A stretch of DNA of 64,000 nt from Leifsonia shinshuensis (GCF_031456835.1 NZ_JAVDVK010000001.1:1860001-1924000), one strand, 5' to 3'; counted from the stretch's first letter, positions 48,845 to 58,102 are shown. Notes: a model not told the origin generated them from the letters alone. Numbers and translations are program-made.

Positions 48845-51800
48845 ATGGCCGACGTGCTCGATCGTTTCTCCCCCGCGACCCGTGAGTGGTTCCGCGGGGC
48901 CTTCGCCGCGCCCACCGCGGCGCAGGAGGGCGCCTGGGACGCGATCTCGCACGGCAAGCACGCCCTCGTCATCGCGCCGACCGGATCCGGCAAGACTTTG
49001 GCCTCGTTCCTGTGGGCGATCGACCGCCTCGCCGCCGCCCCGCGCGCGGCCGACGCGAAGCCGGGCACCCGGGTGCTCTACATCTCCCCGCTCAAGGCGC
49101 TGGGTGTGGATGTGGAGCGCAACCTGCGCGCGCCGCTGGTCGGCGTCACGCAGACGGCCAAGCGCCTCGGCGCCGAGCCGCCGCACGTCAGCGTGGGCGT
49201 CCGCTCTGGCGACACACCGGCGTCGGACCGTCGGGCGCTGCTGAGCAGCCCGCCCGACATCCTCATCACGACGCCCGAGTCGCTCTTCCTGATGCTCACG
49301 TCGCAGGCGCGCGAGACGCTGACCACCGTCGAGACCGTGATCGTCGACGAGGTGCACGCGGTCGCATCCACCAAGCGCGGAGCGCACCTCGCGCTGTCGC
49401 TGGAGCGGCTCGATCAGCTGCTCGAACGGCCTGCGCAGCGGATCGGCTTGTCGGCCACCGTCCGTCCGCCGGAGGAGGTCGCCCGCTTCCTCGGCGGCCG
49501 CGCGGCCGTCGAGGTGGTGGCACCGCCCGCGGGCAAACGCTTCGATCTGCGCGTGGTCGTGCCGGTGGAGGACATGAGCGAGCTCGGCACCTCGACGTTC
49601 GCGAGCGAGAACCCCGACGACGGGTCGCCGCCGCAGGCCGGATCCATCTGGCCGCACGTCGAGGAGGCGATCGTCGACCGTGTGCTCGAGAACCGGTCGA
49701 CCATCGTGTTCTCGAACTCGCGGCGACTGGCGGAGCGCCTGACGGCACGGCTCAACGAGATCTACGAGGAGCGCCTGCTCGGCGGAGCCGCCGACGCGGC
49801 GCCGACCCGGGCGCCTGCGGAGCTGATGGGCGGCTCCGGGCAGACGCGCGGTTCGCAGGCGGTCGCCGACGAGGACACGCTGGTGCTGGCCCGCGCTCAC
49901 CACGGATCGGTGAGCAAGGAGCAGCGGGCGCTCATCGAAGACGACCTGAAGTCCGGCCGGCTGCGGTGCGTGGTCGCCACCTCGAGCCTCGAGCTCGGCA
50001 TCGACATGGGCGCCGTCGACCTGGTGATCCAGGTGGAGGCGCCGCCGTCGGTGGCGAGCGGCCTGCAGCGCGTGGGTCGCGCGGGACACCAAGTGGGCGA
50101 GATCTCGCGCGGCGTGGTCTTCCCCAAGCACCGGGCCGACCTCATCCATTCGGCAGTGGCCACGGAGCGGATGACGGCCGGGCTCATCGAGTCGCTCAAG
50201 GTCCCGGCCAACCCGCTCGACATCCTGGCGCAGCAGACCGTGGCCGCCGCGGCGCTCGAACCGATCGACGCGGACGACTGGTTCGACGCCGTCCGGCGCA
50301 GCGCCCCGTTCTCGACCCTCCCGCGCAGCGCCTATGACGCGACCCTCGACCTGCTCGCCGGCCGCTACCCGTCCGACGAGTTCGCCGAACTGCGGCCCCG
50401 CATCGTCTGGGACCGCGACACCGGCACGATCACCGGCCGTCCGGGCGCCCAGCGGCTCGCCGTCACGAGTGGCGGCACGATCCCGGATCGCGGCCTCTTC
50501 GGCGTGTACATGGTCGGCGAGAAGGCGAGCCGCGTGGGTGAGCTCGACGAGGAGATGGTCTACGAGTCGCGGGTGGGCGACGTGTTCGCCCTCGGGTCCA
50601 CGAGCTGGCGCATCCAGGAGATCACGCACGACCGCGTACTGGTCACGCCGGCGTTCGGCGAGCCCGGTCGTCTGCCGTTCTGGAAGGGCGACGGGATCGG
50701 GCGTCCGGCGGAACTGGGCCGCGCGGTGGGCGCGTTCGTCCGGGAGCTGAGCAGCGCCTCGCCCGCCGATGCGGAACTCCGCTGCGTGGAGGCCGGGCTC
50801 GACGCCTGGGCCACGAACAATCTGCTCTCGTTCCTGCGCGAGCAGAAGGAGGCCACCGGGCACGTGCCGACCGACCGCACCCTGGTCGTCGAGCGCTTCC
50901 GCGACGAGCTCGGCGACTGGCGCGTCGTGCTGCATTCCCCGTTCGGCATGCAGGTGCACTCGCCCTGGGCGCTGGCGGTGCAGGCGCGCGTCCGCGAGCG
51001 GTACGGCATCGACGCGGGCGCGATGGCGGCCGACGACGGCATCGTGGTGCGCATCCCCGACACCGAGGCGCAGCCTCCGGGCGGCGAGCTGTTCGTCTTC
51101 GAGCCGGACGAGCTCGACGAGCTGGTCACCGCGGAGGTGGGCGGGTCCGCGCTCTTCGCGTCGCGCTTCCGTGAGTCCGCCGCCCGCGCCCTGCTGCTGC
51201 CCAAGTACAACCCGGGCAAGCGGTCGCCGCTCTGGCAGCAGCGGCAGAAGGCGGCCCAGCTGCTGGATGTGGCGCGCAAGTACCCGACCTTCCCGATCAT
51301 CCTCGAGACCATCCGCGAGGTGCTGCAGGACGTCTACGACCTCGGCGCGCTGACGGACGTGGCGAAGCAGATCGAGCAGCGCAGCATCCGCCTGGTCGAG
51401 GCCGCCACGGAGACGGCGTCGCCCTTCGCCCGCTCGCTGCTGTTCGGATATGTCGCTGCGTTCATGTACGAGGGCGACAGCCCGCTCGCCGAGCGACGCG
51501 CGGCGGCGCTCTCGCTCGACGCGGGTCTGCTCGCCGAGCTGCTCGGGCGTGCGGAGCTGCGCGAGCTGCTGGATCCGCAGGTCATCGAGCGGGTCGAACT
51601 GCAGCTTCAGCGGCTCGCCCCCGAGCGCCGCGTGCGCGGTGTCGAGGGCGTCGCGGACCTGCTCCGGCTGCTGGGGCCGCTTTCCGTGGAGGAGGTCGCG
51701 GAGCGGCTGGAGGGTGAGCAGGGCGTCGCGCCGGCCGGCCAGGCTGACGGCGCCGCTGCCGCGAGCGCCTCGGTCGCCGATTCCGGAGCCGATGCCGACG

Positions 51801-53626
51801 CTGGTGCAGACGTCGCCGCTGTCGACGCCGACCTCGTCGCGCCGCACGCCGACCCGGCGACGGCCGCGACCCACCTCGCCACCCTCGTCGACACGCACCG
51901 CGCCCTCGCCGTGACGATCGCCGGCGTCGAGCGCTTCGCCGCGATCGAGGACGCCAGCCGGCTGCGTGATGCGCTCGGCGTCCCGCTGCCCATCGGCGTC
52001 CCGCTCGCGTTCATCGAACCGGTGGACGACCCGCTCGGAGACCTGGTGAGCCGGTTCGCGCGCACGCACGGTCCGTTCGAGACAGCCGACGTCGCGACGC
52101 GGCTGGGACTCGGCCCCGCGATCGTCCACGACGCGCTGCGCCGGCTCTCCCGCGACGGGCGCGTCGTGGAGGGCGAGTTCCGCCCGCACGCGCACGGCAC
52201 CGAGTGGAGCGACGCGGAGGTGCTGCGCCGGCTGCGGCGCATGTCGCTCGCGGCGCTCCGGCACGAGGTCGAGCCGGTCGACACCCCGACTTTCGGCCGC
52301 TTCCTGCCGGAGTGGCAGCACGTCGGCTCCACCCTGCGCGGGGTGGATGCGGTGGCCTCGGTGATCGAGCAGCTGGCCGGGGCGCGCATCCCGGCCTCCG
52401 CGTGGGAGTCTCTGGTGCTGCCGAGCCGCGTCTCCGACTACAGCCCGGCCATGCTCGACGAGCTCACGGCGACAGGCGAGGTCATCTGGTCGGGAGACGG
52501 CAGCCTTCCCGGCGACGACGGGTGGATCAGCCTGCACCTGGCCGATTCGGCCCCGCTCACGCTCGCGCCGCCCTCGGACCACGAGCCCGACGAGTTGCAG
52601 CGCGGCATCCTGGAGGCGCTCGGGCGCGGCGGCGGGTACTTCTTCCGTCAGCTCTCGGACGCGCTGGGCACCGAGCGCGGATCCGCCATCGACGACTCGG
52701 AGCTGGTCACGGCGCTCTGGGACCTGGTCTGGGCGGGCCGCATCACCAACGACACCCTCGCGCCCCTGCGCACGCTGACAGCGGGCGGCTCGGGCGCGCA
52801 CAAGCGCCCCCGCCAGCCGACCCGCGCGCGCATGTACCGCGGCCGCGTGCCCACCCGCTCCGCCATGGTCACTCGGATGGGTCCCCCGACGGTCGCCGGG
52901 CGCTGGTCGCTGCTGCCGGAGCGCGACCTCGACTCCACGGTCCGCGCGCACGGGCAGGCGGAGACGCTGCTCGACCGGTACGGCGTGGTGACCCGCGGCT
53001 CGGTCATGAACGAGGGGACGCCGGGCGGCTTCGCGCTGGCCTACAAGGTGCTCAGCGGGTTCGAGGAGACGGGACGCGCGCGCCGCGGCTACTTCATCGA
53101 GACCCTCGGCGCCGCGCAGTTCGCCAGCGGAGCCACGGTCGACCGGCTGCGGTCGTTCTCGCGCGACCACACCCAGGAGCGGCCGTACGAGGCGGTCGCG
53201 CTCGCGGCGACCGACCCGGCGAACCCGTACGGCGCCGCGCTCCCGTGGCCGGCGGTTCCGGGCGAGTCGGGCACCGGTCACCGTCCGGGACGGAAGGCGG
53301 GCGCGCTGGTCGTGCTCGTCGACGGCGAGCTGACGCTGTACGTCGAGCGTGGCGGCAAGAGCCTGCTGTGCTTCGTGGCCGGGTCGGATGCCGTCCCAGG
53401 AGCTGACGCCGGCCAGGGCGCCGAACGCTCTGTGAGCGCCGGAGACCCTGCACTGGTCCTCCGCGCCGCCGCCCGCGCCCTCGCCGCGCTCGTCACGATG
53501 CGGCGCGTCGACAAGCTTGCGGTCGAGACGGTCAACGGCGGCTTCATCCTGGGCTCGCCGCTCGGCGACGCGCTCTCGGAGGCCGGCTTCCTCGCCACCC
53601 CGCGCGGCCTGAGGCTCCGCGGATGA
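48845..53626 (+). CDS. lhr: Lhr-type ATP-dependent helicase
   Basis: 1593 aa from the ATG at 48845; CAGGAT lies six bases ahead. Superfamily 2 motifs: Walker A APTGSGKTLASFLW near 43, ITTPESLF, VDEVHAV near 174, LSATV, and in the second RecA domain QRVGRAGHQ. The Lhr core (winged helix and beta-barrel) follows to about residue 860, then the long C-terminal part found in full-length bacterial Lhr. An Ala/Asp/Val-rich stretch at about 965-1005 looks like a disordered linker. Lhr is a 3'-to-5' helicase linked to DNA repair. The next gene, a repair glycosylase, fits. Confidence 0.96.
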   Translation: MADVLDRFSPATREWFRGAFAAPTAAQEGAWDAISHGKHALVIAPTGSGKTLASFLWAIDRLAAAPRAADAKPGTRVLYISPLKALGVDVERNLRAPLVGVTQTAKRLGAEPPHVSVGVRSGDTPASDRRALLSSPPDILITTPESLFLMLTSQARETLTTVETVIVDEVHAVASTKRGAHLALSLERLDQLLERPAQRIGLSATVRPPEEVARFLGGRAAVEVVAPPAGKRFDLRVVVPVEDMSELGTSTFASENPDDGSPPQAGSIWPHVEEAIVDRVLENRSTIVFSNSRRLAERLTARLNEIYEERLLGGAADAAPTRAPAELMGGSGQTRGSQAVADEDTLVLARAHHGSVSKEQRALIEDDLKSGRLRCVVATSSLELGIDMGAVDLVIQVEAPPSVASGLQRVGRAGHQVGEISRGVVFPKHRADLIHSAVATERMTAGLIESLKVPANPLDILAQQTVAAAALEPIDADDWFDAVRRSAPFSTLPRSAYDATLDLLAGRYPSDEFAELRPRIVWDRDTGTITGRPGAQRLAVTSGGTIPDRGLFGVYMVGEKASRVGELDEEMVYESRVGDVFALGSTSWRIQEITHDRVLVTPAFGEPGRLPFWKGDGIGRPAELGRAVGAFVRELSSASPADAELRCVEAGLDAWATNNLLSFLREQKEATGHVPTDRTLVVERFRDELGDWRVVLHSPFGMQVHSPWALAVQARVRERYGIDAGAMAADDGIVVRIPDTEAQPPGGELFVFEPDELDELVTAEVGGSALFASRFRESAARALLLPKYNPGKRSPLWQQRQKAAQLLDVARKYPTFPIILETIREVLQDVYDLGALTDVAKQIEQRSIRLVEAATETASPFARSLLFGYVAAFMYEGDSPLAERRAAALSLDAGLLAELLGRAELRELLDPQVIERVELQLQRLAPERRVRGVEGVADLLRLLGPLSVEEVAERLEGEQGVAPAGQADGAAAASASVADSGADADAGADVAAVDADLVAPHADPATAATHLATLVDTHRALAVTIAGVERFAAIEDASRLRDALGVPLPIGVPLAFIEPVDDPLGDLVSRFARTHGPFETADVATRLGLGPAIVHDALRRLSRDGRVVEGEFRPHAHGTEWSDAEVLRRLRRMSLAALRHEVEPVDTPTFGRFLPEWQHVGSTLRGVDAVASVIEQLAGARIPASAWESLVLPSRVSDYSPAMLDELTATGEVIWSGDGSLPGDDGWISLHLADSAPLTLAPPSDHEPDELQRGILEALGRGGGYFFRQLSDALGTERGSAIDDSELVTALWDLVWAGRITNDTLAPLRTLTAGGSGAHKRPRQPTRARMYRGRVPTRSAMVTRMGPPTVAGRWSLLPERDLDSTVRAHGQAETLLDRYGVVTRGSVMNEGTPGGFALAYKVLSGFEETGRARRGYFIETLGAAQFASGATVDRLRSFSRDHTQERPYEAVALAATDPANPYGAALPWPAVPGESGTGHRPGRKAGALVVLVDGELTLYVERGGKSLLCFVAGSDAVPGADAGQGAERSVSAGDPALVLRAAARALAALVTMRRVDKLAVETVNGGFILGSPLGDALSEAGFLATPRGLRLRG

Positions 53627-53668
53627 CCGAGCCTGCGCGGATGACGGCGGCTGCACGGATGACGGTGC
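53615..53668 (+). repeat. Three 18-bp tandem repeats between lhr and the glycosylase gene
   Basis: The unit (core CGGATGAC) starts at 53615, 53633 and 53651. Copies overlap the lhr stop codon and fill the gap to the next gene. Eighteen bases equals six codons. Confidence 0.75.
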
Positions 53669-53682
53669 ACCGCCGTGCCTGA
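53623..53682 (+). CDS. Possible 19-aa mini-ORF coupling lhr to the glycosylase
   Basis: An ATG overlapping the lhr stop (ATGA) opens a 19-codon frame MTEPARMTAAARMTVHRR-A whose stop at 53680-53682 lies just after the GTG of the glycosylase gene at 53675. The repeat encodes ARMT-type hexads. It may carry ribosomes from lhr to the next gene. No separate function is claimed. Confidence 0.35.
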   Translation: MTEPARMTAAARMTVHRRA

Positions 53683-54451
53683 GGGCGACACCGTCTACCA
53701 GGCGGCGAAGCGCCTCGACCGCGCGCTCACCGGCCGCATCCTGACCGAGACCGACTTCCGCGTGCCGGTCTACGCCACGGTCGACCTCTCCGGCAGACGG
53801 ATGGATGCCGTGCTGAGCCGCGGCAAGCACCTGCTGATGCGCGTGGGCGACCAGACCATCCACAGCCACCTCAAGATGGAGGGCTCGTGGGAGGTGTACC
53901 CGCCGGACGGGCGCTGGCGGCATCCCGGTTACCAGGCCCGGGCCGTGCTGCGAAACGAGGAGGCGCAGGCGGTGGGGTTCCAGCTGGGCATCCTCGAGGT
54001 GGTCCCGCGCGACCGGGAGGACGACGTGGTCGGCCACCTGGGACCCGACCTGCTCGGGCCGGACTGGGACGCGCAGGAGGCGCTGCGCCGGCTCTCCGCG
54101 CATCCGGAGACGCCGGTCGCGGTCGCGCTGCTGGACCAGCGCAATCTCGCGGGGCTCGGGAACGTCTACGCCAACGAGCTGTGCTTCCTGCGCGGGATGC
54201 TGCCCACGCGTCCCGCGGGCGAGACCGACCTGGCCGCCGCGATCGACCTCGGCCACCGCCTGATCACCGTGAACCGGGACCGGCCGCTGCGGGTGACCAC
54301 CGGCGACACACGCCGCGGACGCAACACCTGGGTCTACGGGCGGCGCGGCCAGCCGTGCCGGCGCTGCGGGACGCCCATCCGGTCGGGATCGCTCGGGCGC
54401 ACCGAGCTCGAAGAGCGCGTGACATACTTCTGCCCGGTCTGCCAGACGTAG
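53675..54451 (+). CDS. Fpg/Nei-family DNA glycosylase (Nei2-like)
   Basis: 258 aa from a GTG at 53675, needed so that the mature N-terminus is PEGD: Pro after Met is the catalytic amine and Glu the second catalytic residue. HSHLKMEGSWEV and NLAGLGNVYANEL (the H2TH element) follow. The C-terminal zinc finger has CRRCGTP and CPVCQT. The enzyme removes oxidised bases and cleaves the strand; the PEGDTVY start and the following sequence point to the endonuclease VIII (Nei2) branch of actinobacteria. It is probably co-transcribed with lhr. Confidence 0.93.
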   Translation: MPEGDTVYQAAKRLDRALTGRILTETDFRVPVYATVDLSGRRMDAVLSRGKHLLMRVGDQTIHSHLKMEGSWEVYPPDGRWRHPGYQARAVLRNEEAQAVGFQLGILEVVPRDREDDVVGHLGPDLLGPDWDAQEALRRLSAHPETPVAVALLDQRNLAGLGNVYANELCFLRGMLPTRPAGETDLAAAIDLGHRLITVNRDRPLRVTTGDTRRGRNTWVYGRRGQPCRRCGTPIRSGSLGRTELEERVTYFCPVCQT

Positions 54452-54467
54452 GCGGACCGGGCAGAAG
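54427..54467. terminator. Hairpin terminator formed partly by zinc-finger codons
   Basis: A perfect 13-bp stem (54427-54439 with 54455-54467) and 15-nt loop. The left arm lies inside the last codons (FCPVC) of the glycosylase; the right arm lies past its stop and before the stop of the convergent reductase. Confidence 0.7.
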
Positions 54468-54482
54468 CACGAACCAGGGGGA

Positions 54483-55070
54483 CTAGGCCGCGGCCTCGTC
54501 CTCCTCCTGCTCGGCGTCGGCGCGAACCGTCGCGAGCGCTGCAGACCACGACTCGAGCTGGTCGAACAGCGGGGTCAGCGCGGCCGTCTGCTGGTCGGTC
54601 GGCTTGAGCTGCCAGTTCTCGAAGTCGTGCGCGAGGCTCAGTCCGACGTGGGCGCTGACCGTGGCGATCTGGAGCTGCGAGAGCACCAGCCGCAGGTGCT
54701 CGACGGCGCGCGCACCGCCGAAGACGCCGTAGCTCACGAAGCCGGCCGCCTTGTTGTACCACTCGGCCCCGACGTAGTCGATCGCGTTCTTGAGCGCGCC
54801 CGACGTGCTGTGGTTGTACTCGGGAGTGACGAACACGTAGCCGTCGAACTCGGCGATCTTGGCCGCCCACGCCTTGGTGTGCTCACCCGCGTACTGGCCC
54901 ATCGCGGCGGGCATGGCCTCGTCGAGGTGCGGCAGGTCCCAGTCCTTCAGGTCCACGAGCTCGTACTCGACGCCGGTGCGCTTCGCGGCGTTCTCGTGCA
55001 CCCAGCGGGCCACGGCCTCGCCGTTGCGCCCCGGGCGCGTGCTTCCGATGATGATGGCGATCTTCGTCAT
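54483..55070 (-). CDS. NADPH-dependent FMN reductase family protein
   Basis: 195 aa from an ATG at 55070 with AAGGAAGG upstream. Flavodoxin-like fold: IAIIIGSTRPGRNGEAVARWV binds the FMN phosphate; VTPEYNHSTSGALKNAIDY is the second flavin loop; YGVFGGARAVEHLR the third. These match the azoreductase/NAD(P)H:quinone reductase branch. The C-terminal 20 residues are acidic. An interrupted palindrome lies in its short leader. Confidence 0.93.
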   Translation of the reverse strand: MTKIAIIIGSTRPGRNGEAVARWVHENAAKRTGVEYELVDLKDWDLPHLDEAMPAAMGQYAGEHTKAWAAKIAEFDGYVFVTPEYNHSTSGALKNAIDYVGAEWYNKAAGFVSYGVFGGARAVEHLRLVLSQLQIATVSAHVGLSLAHDFENWQLKPTDQQTAALTPLFDQLESWSAALATVRADAEQEEDEAAA

Positions 55071-55085
55071 GTCAGCCTTCCTTTT

Positions 55086-55099
55086 GATGACGTGTCATC
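55086..55099. promoter_or_regulatory. Palindrome in the reductase leader
   Basis: GATGAC-GT-GTCATC is a perfect 6-bp inverted repeat with a 2-bp centre, 16 bp ahead of the reductase ATG and 48 bp from the gene at 55147. It is a plausible operator for a redox or MarR-type regulator. Confidence 0.4.
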
Positions 55100-55134
55100 G
55101 ATGTGAACCCCGGCTCGCCGTCTCGCATTCCCGG

Positions 55135-55140
55135 TAGGCT
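55135..55140 (+). promoter_or_regulatory. -10 box of leaderless membrane protein gene
   Basis: TAGGCT lies exactly six bases before the ATG at 55147. Confidence 0.5.
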
Positions 55141-55146
55141 CACCGC

Positions 55147-55692
55147 ATGTCCGACGAGCGCACCGACCGCAGCGACGACATCCACCTCCCGGCCGACGCC
55201 ACCGAGGAGCAGCGGCGTCAGGCGGGCGACCGGTTGCGCGAGCGCATCTACGTCACGTTCACCGCGCTCGCGATCCTGATGGCGATGAACGCGCACGGCG
55301 GCGAGCTCGACTCCCCCACCGTGCTGTGGACCCTGGTCATCTCGGTCGTCGGCGTGCTGCTCGCCGGCCTCGCGTCGGATCTCGTGTCGCACATGATCGT
55401 GCACAGCAACCTGCCGACCGCGCTGGAGTTCCGCCACATGGTGGCCGTGTCCTCACGCGCTCTCGGCGTGCTGGTGGTTCCCCTCATCTCCGTCGGGCTG
55501 GCGGTCTTCGACGTCATCGAGGACCGCACCGGCATGACGATCGCCATCGTCGCGCTCATCATCTCCCTGGCGGTGATCGCGCGGATCGCGGTGTCGCGCA
55601 CGGGCCTGTCGGGCTGGCGCCAGCTCGCGGTGCTGCTGGCGATCGTGGCGCTCGGCGTGCTGGTCGTCTTCCTGGAGGCGCTCGTCCACTGA
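55147..55692 (+). CDS. Membrane protein of unknown function
   Basis: 181 aa. A charged N-terminus of ~35 residues is followed by hydrophobic spans at about 37-52, 60-82, 100-122, 128-148 and 155-178. LASDLVSHMIVHSNLP between spans two and three is a notable charged loop. No family recognised. It is leaderless and 51 bp upstream of the marR gene on the same strand. Confidence 0.75.
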   Translation: MSDERTDRSDDIHLPADATEEQRRQAGDRLRERIYVTFTALAILMAMNAHGGELDSPTVLWTLVISVVGVLLAGLASDLVSHMIVHSNLPTALEFRHMVAVSSRALGVLVVPLISVGLAVFDVIEDRTGMTIAIVALIISLAVIARIAVSRTGLSGWRQLAVLLAIVALGVLVVFLEALVH

Positions 55693-55743
55693 GCGCACGC
55701 GGCGGCGCCGTGCAACGGCCTCGCCGCCGTGTCAGGATGGCGT

Positions 55744-56250
55744 ATGGCCACCGTGCGCACGCGTCCCGATCCGCGCAAGCTGACGGACGACGAGCTGGAG
55801 CTGTTCCAGGCGTTCCACACGATGCGTCGCGGCTTCGACCGCACCCTCGACGCGCAGCTGCAGCACGACGACGGCATCTCGATCTCCGAGCTCGAGGTGC
55901 TCATGGCGCTGACCCGCTCGCCGGGTCGCCGGCTGCGCGTCCGCGACCTCGTGGAGGTCACCGGCTGGGAGAAGAGCCGGGTCTCGCACCAGGTGACCCG
56001 CATGGCCGCGCGCGGGTTCGTCGAGCGCCAGGAGTGCGCGGAGGACCGCCGCGCCAGCTGGATCCACCTCACCGGAGAGGGCCGTCGCGTCGTAGTGCGC
56101 GCTCTCCCGAAGCACTCGGCGACGATCCGTCGCATCCTGTTCGACGCCCTGTCGGCAGAGCAGCAGGAGGAGCTGCTCGGCATCGCGCACGCCATGACCG
56201 CCGCGATCGCGGCCGAGGACTGCGCCCCTCCGGACGACTGCGACGACTGA
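55744..56250 (+). CDS. MarR-family transcription regulator
   Basis: 168 aa from the ATG at 55744, five bases after CAGGAT, so apparently leaderless. The winged helix-turn-helix covers residues ~45-110: ISELEVLMAL, LRVRDLVEVTGWEKSRVSHQVTRMAARG and the wing ECAEDRRASWIHLT with its DRR motif. Target genes are unknown; the FMN reductase with its palindrome 0.7 kb away is one candidate. The C-terminus contains two Cys residues (EDCAPPDDC), possibly redox-active. Confidence 0.92.
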   Translation: MATVRTRPDPRKLTDDELELFQAFHTMRRGFDRTLDAQLQHDDGISISELEVLMALTRSPGRRLRVRDLVEVTGWEKSRVSHQVTRMAARGFVERQECAEDRRASWIHLTGEGRRVVVRALPKHSATIRRILFDALSAEQQEELLGIAHAMTAAIAAEDCAPPDDCDD

Positions 56251-56263
56251 GCGTTCTCGCAGA

Positions 56264-56282
56264 CCGCCGGCCGCTCCGGCGG
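56264..56282 (+). terminator. Short hairpin after marR
   Basis: A 7-bp perfect stem CCGCCGG/CCGGCGG with a five-base loop, 14 bp after the marR stop. Confidence 0.5.
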
Positions 56283-56368
56283 CGTGTCCGCTGGGAGGGC
56301 GTCGCGGAATTGCTGGCCATTCGTCGGGAACACCGGCGGAAACCAGGCGGTTCCAAGGCGTCGCCCCC

Positions 56369-56374
56369 TAGCGT
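56369..56374 (+). promoter_or_regulatory. -10 box of leaderless LCP gene
   Basis: TAGCGT lies exactly six bases before the GTG at 56381. Confidence 0.45.
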
Positions 56375-56380
56375 TTCCGT

Positions 56381-58102
56381 GTGCGACGCCCGAACTTCCC
56401 CGCGACAGGACCCGGCGCCGACGGCAGCGACCAGCAGCCTCCGGCGACCGAGGTCTTCAGCCGCGTGCCCTCCGCCGACCCGCGCCGCCCGGTGCGCGCG
56501 ACCCGGCCCGCGTCCGGGGTGCCCACCGGCGGGGGTGCGAAGCCCTTCGATCCGTTCGGGCTCGGCGGCGACGCCCCGGGGCTCGGCGGGACGGGCGCCG
56601 GGCGTGACGGCAGCGGCGGCGGACGCGGCGGCAACGGCAACGGCCGCGGCGGAAACGGCGGCGACGGCGACGGCGGCGACGGCACCGGCGGAACCCCGGC
56701 CGGCCCCGGCAAGCCGCCGCGCAACCGCCGCCGCGCCAAGCGCATCGTCGCGTGGACGGCGGCCGCGCTGGCCGTGATCCTCGTGGTGGTCGGCGGGTAC
56801 GCCGCGTACAGCTACTTCCGTTTCGTCGGCGGCGTCAAGCACGTGGACGTCATCTCGAAGCCCGCCAGCGACGTCGACGGCGAGGACCAGAACATCCTGC
56901 TCGTCGGCGACGACCACCGCCCCACCGGGGCGACGCAGGCCGAGCTCGACCAGCTCAGCACGACGGACGACGGCGGTGGCACGAACACCGACACGATGAT
57001 GGTCCTGCACATCCCGGCCAACGGGAAGTCGGCCACCCTGATCTCCCTGCCCCGCGACTCCTGGGTGGATGTGCCGGGTCACGGCATGAACAAGCTCAAC
57101 GCCGCCTTCTCGCTCGGCGGCGGCGGAACCGACCCGACGAGCGGGGCCAAGCTGCTCATCCAGACGGTGCAGAACCTGACCGGGCTGAGCATCGACCACT
57201 ACGTCCGCGTGTCCCTCCTCGGCTTCTACACGATCGCGCAGGCCCTCGGGCCGGTGCAGGTGTGCCTGAACAACGCCGTCGACGACCCGTACTCGGGCGC
57301 GAACTTCCCGGCCGGGGTGTCGACGCTTGATGCGAAGCAGGCCCTCTCGTTCGTGCGCCAGCGGCACGGCCTGCCGCGCGGCGACCTCGACCGCGTCGTC
57401 CGTCAGCAGTACTTCCTGTCGGTCGAGGCGCACAAATTCCTCTCCGCCGGGACGCTCCTCAACCCGGCGAAACTGACGAAGGTGCTGGATGCGGTGAGCG
57501 GCTCGCTCGAGACGGACCCGGGCCTCAACTTCCTCCAGCTGGCGACCCAGCTGCAGGGGCTGACCGGGGGGAAGATCCAGTCGGCGACCATCCCGATCTC
57601 GGGCACCCCGACCATCACGGTCGACGGCGACGACATCTCCATCGTGGAGGTGGACACCGCGGCGATGCCGGCGTTCATCCAGAGCCTGATGGGCACCCCC
57701 TCGGCGTACGACAACGCGACCGCCGCGAAGCCCGCGGACACGACGGTGACGGTGCTCAACGGAGGCAGCGCGAACGGCGCGGCAACCACCGCGACCCAGA
57801 CCCTGGCTGCGGCCGGCTTCAAGACCGGCACCCCGGGGGATGCGGACACGCGCGCGACCACGGTCATCCAGTACAAGTCCGGCCAGGAGGCGCAGGCGAA
57901 GGCCGTCGCCGCCTACCTTCCGGGCGCCGCGGTGCAGCAGACGGACACCGTCAGCACGGTGACCGTGGTGCTCGGCGACGACGGCATCATGCCGGCCGCG
58001 CCTGCCGCGCCCGCCCCGGGAGGCGCGCCCGCGGCGCCCGCACCGGCCCCCACCCCCTCCGGCCCGGCCACCAACTACAGCGACAAGGTCTGCATCAACT
58101 GA
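56381..58102 (+). CDS. LytR-CpsA-Psr (LCP) family cell-wall ligase with LytR_C domain
   Basis: 573 aa from a GTG. A ~120-residue cytosolic part rich in Gly/Pro/Arg ends in a basic RRRAKRI, followed by one membrane span (~126-148). The LCP domain has NILLVGDDHRP, DTMMVLHIP, the Arg motif LISLPRDSWVDVPGHGMNKLNAAF and RQRHGLPRGDLDRVVRQQ. A LytR_C domain follows (TVTVLNGGSANG) and a Pro/Ala-rich tail. LCP enzymes attach glycopolymers such as teichoic acid or arabinogalactan-type polymers to peptidoglycan. Confidence 0.94.
   Translation: MRRPNFPATGPGADGSDQQPPATEVFSRVPSADPRRPVRATRPASGVPTGGGAKPFDPFGLGGDAPGLGGTGAGRDGSGGGRGGNGNGRGGNGGDGDGGDGTGGTPAGPGKPPRNRRRAKRIVAWTAAALAVILVVVGGYAAYSYFRFVGGVKHVDVISKPASDVDGEDQNILLVGDDHRPTGATQAELDQLSTTDDGGGTNTDTMMVLHIPANGKSATLISLPRDSWVDVPGHGMNKLNAAFSLGGGGTDPTSGAKLLIQTVQNLTGLSIDHYVRVSLLGFYTIAQALGPVQVCLNNAVDDPYSGANFPAGVSTLDAKQALSFVRQRHGLPRGDLDRVVRQQYFLSVEAHKFLSAGTLLNPAKLTKVLDAVSGSLETDPGLNFLQLATQLQGLTGGKIQSATIPISGTPTITVDGDDISIVEVDTAAMPAFIQSLMGTPSAYDNATAAKPADTTVTVLNGGSANGAATTATQTLAAAGFKTGTPGDADTRATTVIQYKSGQEAQAKAVAAYLPGAAVQQTDTVSTVTVVLGDDGIMPAAPAAPAPGGAPAAPAPAPTPSGPATNYSDKVCIN

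Noticed and set aside
47003..54256. A 2417-codon minus-strand open frame opposite the Lhr, Nei and DEAD-box genes
   Set aside because: High-GC codon bias leaves one opposite frame open. The protein is rich in Arg, Glu, Gln and Val with no domain, and the opposite strand holds clear known families.
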